Assembly (NCBI GenBank): GCA_036898135.1
Contig: CM072523.1
Location: forward strand, 35,293,037-35,357,036
Length of the DNA stretch: 64,000 nucleotides
Direction: 5' to 3'
Origin: Oncomelania hupensis
Taxonomy: Eukaryota > Mollusca > Gastropoda > Littorinimorpha > Pomatiopsidae
The notes under the pieces are model-generated. The model searched no databases and had not been told where the DNA came from. It saw only the letters and a list, made by a program, of their open reading frames with translations. Positions 21,611 through 33,532 of the stretch are shown here, piece after piece; position 1 is the first letter of the stretch; every line of letters starts with the position of its first letter. The position numbers and the translations under genes are program-made.

Positions 21611-24440
21611 ATATATGATGCCTACATTGCTAAATAATAATATCATATGAATCCCTATTGACCATTTGGCAGAAAACGTCCAATATTCCCAAGCTGACCC
21701 AACAGACCTCACACACAAATGAGGAGTTTTGGAAGGGTTTTCAAGAAGAAAGGTAGGTGATTGGTCTAGTGAAGTATAATAGATTGATAGAACAGAGTAG
21801 GAATGACACACCTACAATTACAAGATGACACACCTGCCCAACTCTCCACCAGACCTAAATTCTACAAAAAGACATATTGGTGTCCTAGAAACGGAAGGGA
21901 TGAGGCCCTGGATGCATACTGCTCTACCATCAAAACCAGAGTTAAAGCTTTTAAACCTGTCCCCAACAACAAGAAAAATTTCAACCGAACAGATCAGAAA
22001 GCAATTCACGAGCTGAAACAATTGGTAGAAGAAAGAACAATTCGAATCATCCCTGCTGACAAAGGTGGGGCAGTAGTGGTACAAGACTTCAATGACTACA
22101 AAAAAGAAGCCATGCGTCAACTGAACGACCCAGCCACCTATGAGAAACTCTCCACAGATCCCACCAAAGAAATTGCAGAGAAATCCAACGAACTTTTACA
22201 ACAACTGAAGAACGAAAGTTATATTGACACCAATACATACAACTGGGGACTGCTTGATACCAATAACACAAAGTGCCACACGTTCTACCATCTTCCTAAG
22301 GTTCACAAAAGTCAAGAAGATCCACCAGGACGCCCAATTGTATCTGGAATCGGAGGACCCACTGAACACCTATCAAAGCTAGTTGACTACTGGCTCCAAC
22401 CAGTTGTGCACCAACTGCCGTCTTTTGTAAAAGATACAACACATTTTCTAAGGATTGTTGAAGAATGGAAACAAACATTCGAGCCATTTCCACAAGATGC
22501 GCTGTTAGTCACGATCGATGTTGTGGGTTTATATACGAACATTCCGCACCATGAAGTGGGTCCGTCTATTCAGGCAGCCCTAAACCACTACACCGCTGCA
22601 CCAGAGACACCTCCACTAGACCGACTTGTTCCAATTATTGAACATGTCCTCCACAACAATGTGTTCCAGTTTGACAATGAAATATACCGACAAAGATTTG
22701 GCACAGCGATGGGAACACCCATGGCACCTACAATAGCCAATATTTTTATGGCCTGGGTGGAGAATACTATCCTCACCACCTCCCCATGGACCATTGACAA
22801 CAACTGCTGGAAAAGATTCATTGATGATATTGCGATGCTATGGTTTCATGGAGAAGACCAATTTAAACTGTTTCTCCAATGGATGAACAATCTCCACCCG
22901 ACAATCAAATTCACAGCAAACTATGGTTGTTGCAATATCTCATACCTGGATGTGAGTTTGAATATCAATGACAACAAACTCTCTACTGATTTATTTGTAA
23001 AACCCACTGATGCCAACATGTGTCTACCGTTCCACAGCTGTCACCCCCGACATTGTACACGCTCCATTCTATACAGCCAATGCCTGCGTATTCGACGCAT
23101 CTGCTCTGACGATTCCACTTTCATGAAAAGAGCTAAAGAACTCGAAGAGAAATTGAAAAGAAGGGGCTACCCAAAAAAACTGTTAAAACAAGCCATACAA
23201 AAGGTAGCAGCAATACCCAGACAAAGCACGCTGAACTACAAGGAACGACAACAGACAGACAGAGTTCCAGTGATAATAACACACAATCCTAGTAACCCCC
23301 CTCTGTCACAATGGCTCAAGGAGTACATGCCTGTCCTACATTCTAGTACCAGAATGAAAAAAGCAGTTCCAGAACCACCCATTGTTGGAGAAAGAAACTG
23401 CAGGAACCTGCGTAGCATGCTTATGCCAAGCAAGTTACCTAAAGAGATAAAAAACTGCGAACAACAGCAGCTACAGCAGAACAAATCACAGGAACCACAG
23501 CCGCAAACACAAGAACACCAACAACAACTGTCACAACAGGCTCAACTGCATCAGTCGACGCATCAACAGTCGCAACAGCAGCAGTCGCAACAACAACAGT
23601 TGCTACAGCATCGTTCTCAGCAGCAGCAGTTACAGCTACAGCAGTCACAGCAGTTACAACAGCAGCAGTCGAAGCATCAACAGTCGCAGCAGCAGCAGTC
23701 GCAACAACAACAGTTGCAGCAGCAGCGATCGCAGCAGCAGCAGTCACAGATAAAGCAGCCACAGCAACAACAGCAACTAGAGTTGCAGCAGCAGCAGCAG
23801 TGTCAGCTACATCAGCCGCAGCAGAAGTCCCAACCGTTGAAGCAACAGCACTCGCAGAAACTACCTAATGGATGTCATCAATGTAATGCGAAAAGATGTG
23901 TCGTCTGCCATAACCATTTGAACACAACCAAAACATTTACGAGTGTTGTCAATGGAGGCAAACACAACATTTGCAGTGAACTTAGCTGCACTTCAACCAA
24001 CTTGGTGTACCTCATTGACTGTGCTAAATGTAATCAAGTGCAGTATGTAGGAGAAACTGGTCAGACACTGAAAAAAAGACTTTATGGACACAGACATAAC
24101 ATCAGTCACTTCAATGATCACCACGACAATGACGACAGCAAGAGAACAGCATATATAAAAGAAGATACAATGGTTGCTAAACATTTCAATCTACCTGCAC
24201 ATTCAATCAAGGACATGAGATGCACAGCGATCGAACAAATTCATCATGATGATGTGGTGTTACGCAGGCGGAGAGAGAAATTCTGGCGACACCAGTTACA
24301 GACGAACTTTCCCGACGGACTAAATGTTTTTGACTGACTGACTGCATAGCTGGTTTTACAAGTGAGTGTGCTCTTTTTGATAACGCTGTGGTCCTGATTC
24401 GGCTCTTTACAGTCCGCTGGACCCTATAAACAATGACTAA
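21605..24440 (+). mobile_element. Penelope-like retroelement (PLE)
   Basis: Left flank 21605-21806 is the ~570-bp repeat in minus orientation and contributes the ATG of the reading frame. The body is one open frame (21803-24337). The right end carries the plus-oriented terminal hairpin at 24390-24423 followed by ACCCTATAAACAATGAC. Another minus-oriented repeat fragment follows at 24826-24955. Terminal repeats in inverted arrangement are known for Penelope elements; here it is read directly from the sequence. Confidence 0.8.
21803..24337 (+). CDS. Penelope-like polyprotein: reverse transcriptase and GIY-YIG endonuclease
   Basis: Open frame of 844 residues. The RT region is at about 75-400: IIPADKGGAVVV, FYHLPKVHK, GRPIVSGIGGPTE, LVTIDVVGLYTNIPH (motif A), GTAMGTPMAPTIANIFM (motif B) and KRFIDDIAMLW (motif C, IDD). 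A thumb region follows to about 550. A Gln-rich tract covers about 552-690. Then a Cys/His cluster (CHQCNAKRCVVCHNH) leads into the GIY-YIG nuclease: LVYLIDCAKC, QYVGETGQTLKKRLYGHR and a late RRRREKFWRHQL with the likely metal-binding Glu. This architecture is diagnostic of endonuclease-containing PLEs, which prime reverse transcription at nicked target DNA. All motifs look intact. The first Met lies in the flanking repeat, so the true N-terminus may differ. Confidence 0.92.
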   Translation: MTHLQLQDDTPAQLSTRPKFYKKTYWCPRNGRDEALDAYCSTIKTRVKAFKPVPNNKKNFNRTDQKAIHELKQLVEERTIRIIPADKGGAVVVQDFNDYKKEAMRQLNDPATYEKLSTDPTKEIAEKSNELLQQLKNESYIDTNTYNWGLLDTNNTKCHTFYHLPKVHKSQEDPPGRPIVSGIGGPTEHLSKLVDYWLQPVVHQLPSFVKDTTHFLRIVEEWKQTFEPFPQDALLVTIDVVGLYTNIPHHEVGPSIQAALNHYTAAPETPPLDRLVPIIEHVLHNNVFQFDNEIYRQRFGTAMGTPMAPTIANIFMAWVENTILTTSPWTIDNNCWKRFIDDIAMLWFHGEDQFKLFLQWMNNLHPTIKFTANYGCCNISYLDVSLNINDNKLSTDLFVKPTDANMCLPFHSCHPRHCTRSILYSQCLRIRRICSDDSTFMKRAKELEEKLKRRGYPKKLLKQAIQKVAAIPRQSTLNYKERQQTDRVPVIITHNPSNPPLSQWLKEYMPVLHSSTRMKKAVPEPPIVGERNCRNLRSMLMPSKLPKEIKNCEQQQLQQNKSQEPQPQTQEHQQQLSQQAQLHQSTHQQSQQQQSQQQQLLQHRSQQQQLQLQQSQQLQQQQSKHQQSQQQQSQQQQLQQQRSQQQQSQIKQPQQQQQLELQQQQQCQLHQPQQKSQPLKQQHSQKLPNGCHQCNAKRCVVCHNHLNTTKTFTSVVNGGKHNICSELSCTSTNLVYLIDCAKCNQVQYVGETGQTLKKRLYGHRHNISHFNDHHDNDDSKRTAYIKEDTMVAKHFNLPAHSIKDMRCTAIEQIHHDDVVLRRRREKFWRHQLQTNFPDGLNVFD

Positions 24441-24567
24441 CTCTTGCTAGCGGCTTGCTTCTGTTGATAGCTGTGAACCTTAATAATTTGTTTGTGGTGT
24501 TAACTTCACTCCTGATGATAGTAATGTATGTGTATAAAGTGGTGAGAGAGAGAGCGAGAGGAGACAT

Positions 24568-24672
<105 letters not shown>

Positions 24673-24825
24673 TGTGACTTGTTTTGCGTCATCATATGTG
24701 TCATCGGTTCCTTTACGTCATTTTTTCCCCATCGTGTTCTTTTCGTTTTGTGTGTGTGTAGCTGATGAAGTGTAACAATTTACACGAAATATTCTACTTT
24801 AGATGTTTTGGTGTTCGTTTTTATC

Positions 24826-24955
24826 ACAACAGAGTAGGAATGAGAAAGAACAATGGAGAAAGACAGCGACATTGGGAATTTAAAGCACTAAATTTCCAGA
24901 AAGTGGGGATACTATTTATTCAGTAACCCCCGGCACCCCTACGGGAGGTATAAGA
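24826..24955 (-). repeat. Penelope-related repeat fragment downstream of the PLE
   Basis: Minus-oriented match: AGAGTAGGAATGAGAAAG, TTTAAAGCACTAAATTTCC, GTGGGGATACTATTTATT, AACCCCCGGCACCCC. Confidence 0.7.
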
Positions 24956-25241
24956 CATAAAGAGTAACAAATTAAAATATCTGATTATATAATAATGACT
25001 GATACGGTGATTGATATATATTCTGTTATAATTATAGCCCTGTGTGAAGTTTGTGTTAGTGGTGTAAGGGAGTGTGTGTGTGTGTGTGTGTGGGTGTGTG
25101 TGTGTGTGTGCGAGCGTGAGAGAGAGAGTCTGAGAGAGTGGGTGAATGTGTATGTGAGTGTGAGTGTTTTGTTTATATAATTATGTGCGGGTATGTGTGT
25201 CTTTCTTTGTCTTACTCTGTCTCTCTCTGTTTATGTGTCTG

Positions 25242-25242
<1 letters not shown>

Positions 25243-25303
<61 letters not shown>

Positions 25304-25560
25304 TGCGTGTACGCGTGTAAGCGTGCCTGATAAGTAAAGGCTTCAAGGCATTGCCACTAGCACAATCCCAAATAGTTGAAGAATAATCAATAAATGGTTG
25401 AATATGTCCCGAATAAAATAGTTTTCGGTAATGCAGAGAGAGAGAAAGAGAGAGAGAGGGAGAGAGAGAGGGAGAGAGAGAGAGAGAGAGGGAGGGAGAG
25501 AGGGAGAGAGAGAAAGAGAGAGAGACAGTGAGAGAGACAGAGATAGAGAGTAACAAAGAG
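25243..25560. repeat. (CT)n array and a GA-rich low-complexity block
   Basis: CT array 25243-25300; GA-rich block with GGGA interruptions 25435-25560. Confidence 0.9.
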
Positions 25561-27944
25561 ACAGAGAGGGACAGATACACAGAGAGGGTCTGTATGTGCA
25601 TATGTGTGTAGGTGTATGTGTGCATATATATTTGTGTGCATACGTGCTTGTGTGCGAGCGTGCATGCGTATTGGCGGTGCGCATGAATATGTACAGTATA
25701 CCAGTACTTGTGTATACATAAACAAGATCAAGTGATTGCACTTTCCCATTCGTGCTCTTTGACTGGCGGGTGTCACATTCTAGCGATAGATTACTTGAAC
25801 GTCCGTAAGTATCCTTATTATTGGTACCCCGCCCCTCTTACGGTATGAATGTAGGCGTTCAGTCGCGCTACTTCGCTTTTTTTTTAACAGAGATCTAAAA
25901 CAGGCACCTGAAAACCGGTACGCTTGATCGCATTTATATACCGAAGTGCCAGAACTGGAGTAGGCTATTTGAGTTGGCTTGTTAATTCCTGACGAAGCCT
26001 ATTAGCTATAATACTACAGGTATAGAGAAGCTTTTTAATCCGGTGAGTTTTATCTCTTTCTGTCTTATTATGAGTATTATGGTACCCAGATAATGCGATA
26101 GAATGGGTGTGGATGCATGTTAGGTGTGAGATATAATTATGTGTATTCTATGTCTTTAATGTATTAAATATTTTTTTTTAAAACATTTTTGTTGTTGCTG
26201 TTGTTGTTGTTGTCGTTGGTGGTGGTGGTGGTGATGGTAGTCTTGTCTAATATCACTGTGAGGAAGATATTAATATTAAGTTTTGAAGTGCTAACACTCT
26301 TTCTGTCAGTTTACTTTTCTACTTGGATTACACAGAGTAACGGAGGCTTGGTTCCTACGCTGTATCTTAAATTGGCGTTTACCTACATCAACATCCTCAG
26401 ATACTCTGTTTTTACACTTGGACGACGTGGGTTCAAATCTGCGTTTGCCAACTGTTTTGTGCATGTCGAGCTCAATGGCCAGAGCTTTGAGCAGCTCTGT
26501 GAGCTATTAAGCGCGCTTTATTAGAACAATTCAATACACATAGACTGAGAGTAGTAGGGAATTTGGGGTGATTTTTTTTTCTTCTTCTTCATTTCATCTA
26601 TGGCTGTTTAACTGAGGTAATAATAATTAACAATTGCTCATTTTTTTTAAACCTAGTCCATTAGAACTATGATAGTACGTGTTTTAATACTTACATTTAA
26701 TACTTAATAGTACTTAAATATATTTAATGTTGGAAATATGTGTAAATTTTTACATTTTATTTGCGAGTGTTGCTGAGTGATTGCCTGGAAGCTTGTTTAA
26801 GTATGGCCTAGTGCGTGTAATGTGGAGTATTTGAAGAAGCGAAATTAACGATTTTTTTTAAACTGCACTGCATTGCTACATTTTTTGGTATATAATTATT
26901 CCCATGTTTTGTTGTCTTTTTGCATGTATTTGCATATTGCATATATATCTTTTGTTTTTGTTGACTGGAAATTGTTATGTCACGGCACACATCACATTGT
27001 CTTGTAATTTTTGGGAACAATAAATGAATTTTGAATCTTGAATCTTGAGTGTGTTGAATGGGGCATTCTAAGTCAGTACTGGCAGAGAGCATGCATGATG
27101 TTCAGTGGTACTGTGATTTTCAAGATGAAAGAAGCTATACAGTACAGAAGACTTCAAGTCAGGTGTTCCACGGAGACAAAGATCAATATACAAACTCGCT
27201 TGCTCCTTTCACACGCCTGTGGTTATTTACACGGTTGCCATCACACACGACTGAATGGGGTTCGATCGAAGCTAAACACATTCATTCTTATTGCTTCATG
27301 CCTATGGCCTTGACAGTGTATATTGTGTGCAGGAATGGAAAATTGCGCAGCGTATGATTGTCTAGCACTTTAATGGAACTGTTAGTATCAGGACAATTGC
27401 CTTTAAGGGGTTTGCACACATTTGTCTCTAACGATCTAGAACTGTTGACTTTGCCCTGCTCTGGGTGCTGTGCAGACCACTAGGTATATTCAATAGCCAA
27501 ACGCGAAGGGAGAGAATACGACATTATTGATTAGGTAGCGGAATGTGAACTGTGTAGGCTTTACGTGTGTGAGTTTCAGCTTTAAAACTCTCGCTTTTGT
27601 ATGTTTCTTGGCTTTGTGTGATACTGCTTAAAACTAAAGGAAAGGTTTTCTATACTAAAATGATATGGGAATAATGCATATTTGTTGGTTGTTTAGTATG
27701 GATGTGTGGCTACGTTTATTCATTGTGCGCTAGATCCTGCGAGTGCATGCTGTTATTTTAAATGTCTTGAATCTTTCATTTTGTGATGGTGGGCAGTCTG
27801 AATGTAGGGGGTTTTCTATGTTCAGTTTACACAGAGACATTTAATTTCTACATTTGTGTATGATTTGGCGCGATTGCGCATGAACCGAGCCTCCGTTACC
27901 CGACTCAGCCAGATTTTGTATGCATGTTCTATTTAAATGTTAGT
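25561..27944. other. no gene seen
   Basis: Unassigned AT-rich sequence. A TTTTGAATCTTGAATC repeat near 27030-27050 resembles a LINE 3' tail but has no body attached. Confidence 0.4.
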
Positions 27945-28153
27945 AGGTAAAGGTCCATAGCCTTGTGGCCGTAGGGGAGCGTGATGTTGGAGATCACACT
28001 TATCTTGGGCCAGCGTAATGAGGGCCGGTGATGCCCATCTCTCTCCCTCGCTGCTTTACCTTCCCCACTGAGTAGGTACTCAGTCACAGTTGAGTCAACT
28101 GGGGGCGTTGTTATTTGTCGCTTCACGTTTTGCGGTCACCCATCCAAGTGCTA
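27945..28153 (-). mobile_element. 5S-type SINE, 3' part, split by an insertion
   Basis: Together with 28805-28890 this forms one minus-strand element. The part here starts inside a 5S-like box (ACTTGGATGGGTGACCGC at 28134-28151) and continues into an unidentified body ending near GGACCTTTACC. Confidence 0.65.
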
Positions 28154-28804
28154 CCCCCGTTGGGGTGCTGGGTGTTTCAGTATAAATAGTATCCCCACTT
28201 TCTGGAAATTTAGTGATTTGAATTCCCACTGTCGCTGTTTTTATCATTTGCTCTTTCTCATTCCTGCACTCCGGTCCTGATTTGGCTCGGAAGAGTCCGC
28301 TGGACCTAAAGCAATAATAATGTAATGCAATGTAATTCCTGCACTGTTCTATCAATCTGCTATACTATCTTCTTCTTCGCTAGACCAGTCATCTACCTTT
28401 TTTCTTGAAAATTCTTCCGGGACAAGACTCCTTATTTGTGTATGAGGTCTGTTGGATCAGCTTGGGAATATTGGACGCTTTCTGCCAGGTGGTCACTAGG
28501 GCTTCCTATGATGTTATAATTTAGCAATGTAGACATTTTATATGTATGTGTTTTGTTGATAATTTATAATGATGTTTGTATTCTATTTTGTTTTTGTAAA
28601 CGGGGGCTCGATAAAATAGAGTATAGCCTCAGCGTCCCCTGCGTGGGATGTCTTTATTGTAAAGTGATTGGCTGGTAGAGAGCTTTCAGTTTTACCACCA
28701 GGGTTGTTTCAGCAGATCTTTTATGCGGATCAGGGGTTGTCCGGTCCTGATTTGGCTCGGAAGAGTCCGCTGGACCTAAAGCAATAATCATGTAATGTAA
28801 TGTA
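28154..28804 (+). mobile_element. Penelope-related short repeat, copy 3, with 12-bp target duplication
   Basis: Complete copy running from ACCCCCGTTGGGG-type sequence to the terminal hairpin (28741-28774) and a TAATGTAATGTA-type tail. It is flanked by ATCCAAGTGCTA at 28142-28153 and 28805-28816. A second, 64-bp unit is nested inside at 28271-28334. Frames are chance. Confidence 0.85.
28271..28334 (+). mobile_element. minimal hairpin-only retro-insertion (64 bp)
   Basis: Contains only the terminal hairpin and a TAATG-rich tail, and is flanked by ATTCCTGCACT at 28260-28270 and 28335-28345 (11-bp target duplication). Both the position in the repeat and the direct repeats identify it as a separate insertion. 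Confidence 0.85.
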
Positions 28805-28890
28805 ATCCAAGTGCTAACCGCACTGGACGGTGCTTAACTTGCGACACAGTAGCGAGTGCTCCAACCACTGCGCTATCCGTCATCCCACTA
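28805..28890 (-). mobile_element. 5S-type SINE, 5' head, split by an insertion
   Basis: On the minus strand it starts with GATAGCGCAGTGGTTGG (tRNA-type A box). AAGTTAAGCACCGTC and GGTTAGCACTTGGATG follow, matching the internal promoter elements of 5S rRNA. It continues at 28153 after removing the Penelope-related insertion. Confidence 0.65.
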
Positions 28891-28914
28891 AATGTTAGTG
28901 CCGATGTAAATTAC

Positions 28915-29741
<827 letters not shown>

Positions 29742-30305
29742 GATGGCCGTACAAACAACTGCTGCCCTGGCGAGGTTGAAGCCCATTTCGAAAGACAGGA
29801 CCATCAGTCTACATTCCAAGGTAAGGCTGCTGTTCTCCCTTGTCATCTCCATCTTCCTATATGCTTGCGAAACATGGACCCTCACAGCAGATCTACAACG
29901 AAGAATACAAAGCGTGGAGATGAGGTGCTACAGAAGACTTTTGGGCATTTCCTATACCCAGCACATCACCAAGGACGAAGTCCGACAGACCATCACACAA
30001 GCCATTGGACAACACGATGACCTGCTCACAGTGGTGAAGAAACGGAAACTCCGATGGTATGGCCACGTCACCAGATCATCAGGTCTTGCAAAGACCATCC
30101 TGCAAGGCACAGTGCAAGGAGGTAGAAGAAGAGGGAGACCGAAAAAGAGGTGGGAGGACAACATTCGAGAATGGACTGGTTTGACACTGAGCAAAACAAT
30201 CCGGGTTGCTGAGGACAGGGAAAGATGGAGTAGCGTGGTTAAACGATCATCTGTGGTGCCCCTACGGCCTCCGAGTTATGGGATAGAATAGGGATAGGAT
30301 AGGCC
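29742..30305 (+). pseudogene. RTE-like LINE 3' fragment
   Basis: 5'-truncated copy whose last 180 codons are still open (AALARLKPISKDRTISLH through [16 protein letters not shown]), then a GGATA tail. No RT core. Confidence 0.88.
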
Positions 30306-30367
30306 GTAATGACCGGAACTCAGGTAACATTTTGTAGGATGCCGTCACATAGTGGGATCCCTTATAA

Positions 30368-30947
30368 ATAGGGCTGGACGGTTTTACCGATACGTAACTG
30401 TATTCAGGTTTGGAAACGCGACGGTACGGTATACCGGTGCGGGTGTCAAAAGGTTCGGTTTACTGGAAAATCTCGACAACACATAACGCGACAGTGGGCG
30501 ACATCTTGTACGCCCAGACAGCGAGTCTAAAACCCAAACACGTGAAGAAGAACTTATAAGAACAGCAGCTTATCCACGTGTTTGAGCATGGTACCATTCG
30601 CCAATCCTTCTGAACTCTTAGTTCTTAAAGACCTTTCCCGTTGAATGTTTTGGTTTTATTTTGATTTTGTGGTTTAAAGTTTGCTGATGTTCTAAACAGT
30701 GATTTATCATAAATGTGTTTTGAAGGCGTTTAAGCAGCAATAAAGCTTCAGTTTGTATGGAGATGTGGTTCTTTGAAACTGTTTTGAAGTGTATGACAAT
30801 CTTTCTTTTGCGTCGGTCACCACTGTCAGTGCCATATCCTATTTGATTGTAACACTTAAAATCACGGTATACCGGTACGAAATACCGATACGATTTAAAA
30901 ATACCGCGGTAATACCGGTACAACTTTGACCCACGGTACCCAGCTCT
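30368..30947. mobile_element. non-autonomous hAT-type element
   Basis: 580 bp flanked by the 8-bp direct repeats CCTTATAA (30360-30367) and CCTTATGA (30948-30955). The ends are weak inverted repeats (ATAGGGCTGG / CCCAGCTCT) with subterminal ACGGTATACCGG-type palindromes. The 8-bp duplication fits the hAT superfamily. No transposase frame. Confidence 0.6.
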
Positions 30948-32760
30948 CCTTATGACTGGGCTGATAGGACTGCACAATTATATTAGGTGCTTCAGATATT
31001 AATTTAAAATCAATACAAATTCCATTCCATTTTCTGATAAGGAATCTCACAATTCTTTTTTTAAGGTTAGAAGACTTCACTTTAATTCTATGTACAATAA
31101 ATCTGGTGGAATAGTCAGAATAGTTTCATCTAAGGCACATAGAATATTGTTAAATGTAATCAACTACAAAGTGTTGCACAAAAGCAACTTGTATTTCTAA
31201 TTTAATCTACTCATGTTATTTGAAACATGTATTCTTCGAATGCAATTCCATTTGTCCATTTTTGCTGCTAGTGTACACATACAGTACATATTCTTTCTGT
31301 TGACAACATAAATTTTGTATCTAATGTGCGAGACTTCCAAACGCATTATTTGACTCGCCACTAGCTCGTTTCATTTAAATAAGATATTTTTTGGTCTTAC
31401 TATTTCTGTGAAGAAGATATTAAAACAAACAAACAAGAAAACATGAAGGAATATATACGAACCTGTTTATAGAAATGCTCGAAAAAACATTTTTTTAATG
31501 TTTGCCAGGTATTCTGAGACAGTGAGTTAAGCGCGCACTATATGAAAGATTGCAATAACTTTGTCCTATATGTTCATTATGCATAATAAAACCTGTTTAT
31601 TTTTTCAAAGACTGCCAGCATGCAACCAGTGCGTTAGCAAAACATATACAGGCTGTATAGAGACAATCATCTTGAGCGGTATTCGTTTTTTAATTATCGG
31701 TATCATTATTTATTAAGTTGGGCTAAGTTCAAATAAATTAAAAAAATATATTAAATTTATTGTGTTATCTCAGATATATCTCAGATGCATTATGTGCTAA
31801 GAAACGTTTGTTTGGATTATCCAAATGAATTGTTGAAAGAAGGTGAAAGCCAACGACTTTCAATTAAAACGATATGAATTATGAAGGTAAAAAAATTTTT
31901 ACAAAATATGTATCTTTGTTTTCCTTTTTCTCAACTTTCCTTGTTCATATCGTGTATCGTTTGTATAATCTCTCGTGTTGGGCTGGGAGACGATTTAAGG
32001 GATTTCTATTAAATAGCCTAGTACAATCTACTTCCTTGTTTGACAGAAAACATTGTCTGAACCAGAATAATGTAGTAGTTAGTAGCTGTAGCGTATCTGT
32101 ATTAAAATCCATAGACATTCAAAACAAAGAGAATTAAAACACTTTTGATATCTATAAGGGATGGTTTCTATTTTGAAGTGTCTGTCTTGATTTTACACGA
32201 TTGTCATACATGAATGTGTAATTATGATGATTTCCCATTATGTTTCAATCCAAATGGGTGCAATGAACTAAAACTGTTTTTGTTGTTGTTGTTGTTGTTT
32301 AGTTTTGGTCTTTTTTTTTTTTTTAGCTGTGCCATGTCTGTAGGCTTTTTTTTATGAACTATGTTGACTGAATACCGGCATTTGAGGATCTAAATCCAAG
32401 TATGATACATGATAGGCCGAAACACTGCACGATATTGAAAGGGTAAAATTTACATATATCCAATTTTTAATCGTGTTGAACTGCATTGGGGTGGTTTGGT
32501 TTGCTTTGATTTGGGTTGCGTCGGGCCGAATTTAAATATAATTTCACTGGACCAATGAAATCGTAGTTAGGAATTCTCCCATTAACAAGACAAGCCCCTA
32601 TGCCCGAAAAGTTCTTCTTTTAGTGTCTTACTATGTTCTATCAATACAACCGGAATCTACCACAATCTTCATAGAACACTGAGCAGCCTATCTTGCGATC
32701 TATCAGAACTACGTTTGGGATTCAACTGTATGCCTCAGCAATCTCAGATACTATCTCTCT
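30948..32760. other. no gene seen
   Basis: AT-rich sequence with no recognisable coding or repeat element. Confidence 0.4.
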
Positions 32761-32762
32761 CT

Positions 32763-33303
32763 CTCTTATCCTATCCTATCCTATCCCGTAACTCGAAGGT
32801 CGTAGGGGCACCAAAGATGATCGTTTACCCAGCGTACTCCATCTTTCCCTGTCCTCAGCAACCCGGATTGTTTCGCTCAGTGTCAAACCAGTCCATTCTC
32901 AAATGTTGTCATCCCACCTCTTTTTCTGTATCCATTTTCTTCTGCCTCCTTGCACTGTGCTTTGCAGGATGGTCTTTGCAAGACCTGATGATCTGGGGAC
33001 GTGGCGAAACCATCGGAGTTTCCGTTTTTTCACCACTGTGAGCAGGTCATTGTGTTTGTCCCATGGCTTGTGTGATGGTCTGTCGGACTTCGTCGTTGGT
33101 GGTGTGCTGGGTATAGGAAATGCCCAGAAGTCTTCTGTAGCACCTCATCTCCATGCTTTGTATTCTTCGTTGTAGATCTGCTGTGAGGGTCCATGTTTCG
33201 CAAGCGTATACTGTAGGAAGATGGAGATGACAATGGAGCGTAGCAGTCTTACCTTGGATTGTAGACTTATGGTCCTGTCTTTCCAAACTGGCTTCAACCT
33301 CGC
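32763..33303 (-). pseudogene. RTE-like LINE 3' fragment, left part of a SINE-interrupted copy
   Basis: (GGATA)n tail at 32763-32785, then the C-terminal coding region with frameshifts. Continues at 33533 after a SINE. Confidence 0.88.
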
Positions 33304-33532
33304 CAGCCCACCGCCGTAGCTCAATTGGTGGAGCGTTCGCCTGGCACACCGATGACCCAGGTTTGAATCCCGTGGTGGGCGATATAAAATGTGGCCATTT
33401 TTACTGTCCATTTTAGCAGTATGATTGCTCTGGTGGTTCAGTGTTGATTCAGGTCCCTATCCCTCTTTCCCTGGGATGGTTATCCCCGTCTGCCATATCG
33501 CCAATGGTGGGTGTAGACGTTAAACCTTAATG
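33304..33532 (+). mobile_element. tRNA-headed SINE (family A) inserted in the LINE
   Basis: The head has A box TAGCTCAATTGGTGG and B box GGTTTGAATCC. The body contains TGATTGCTCTGGTGGTTCAG and GGTGGGTGTAGACGTTAAAC. Flanked by TTCAACCTCGC at 33293-33303 and 33533-33543, so boundaries are certain. A second copy is at 36608-36832. Confidence 0.88.
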
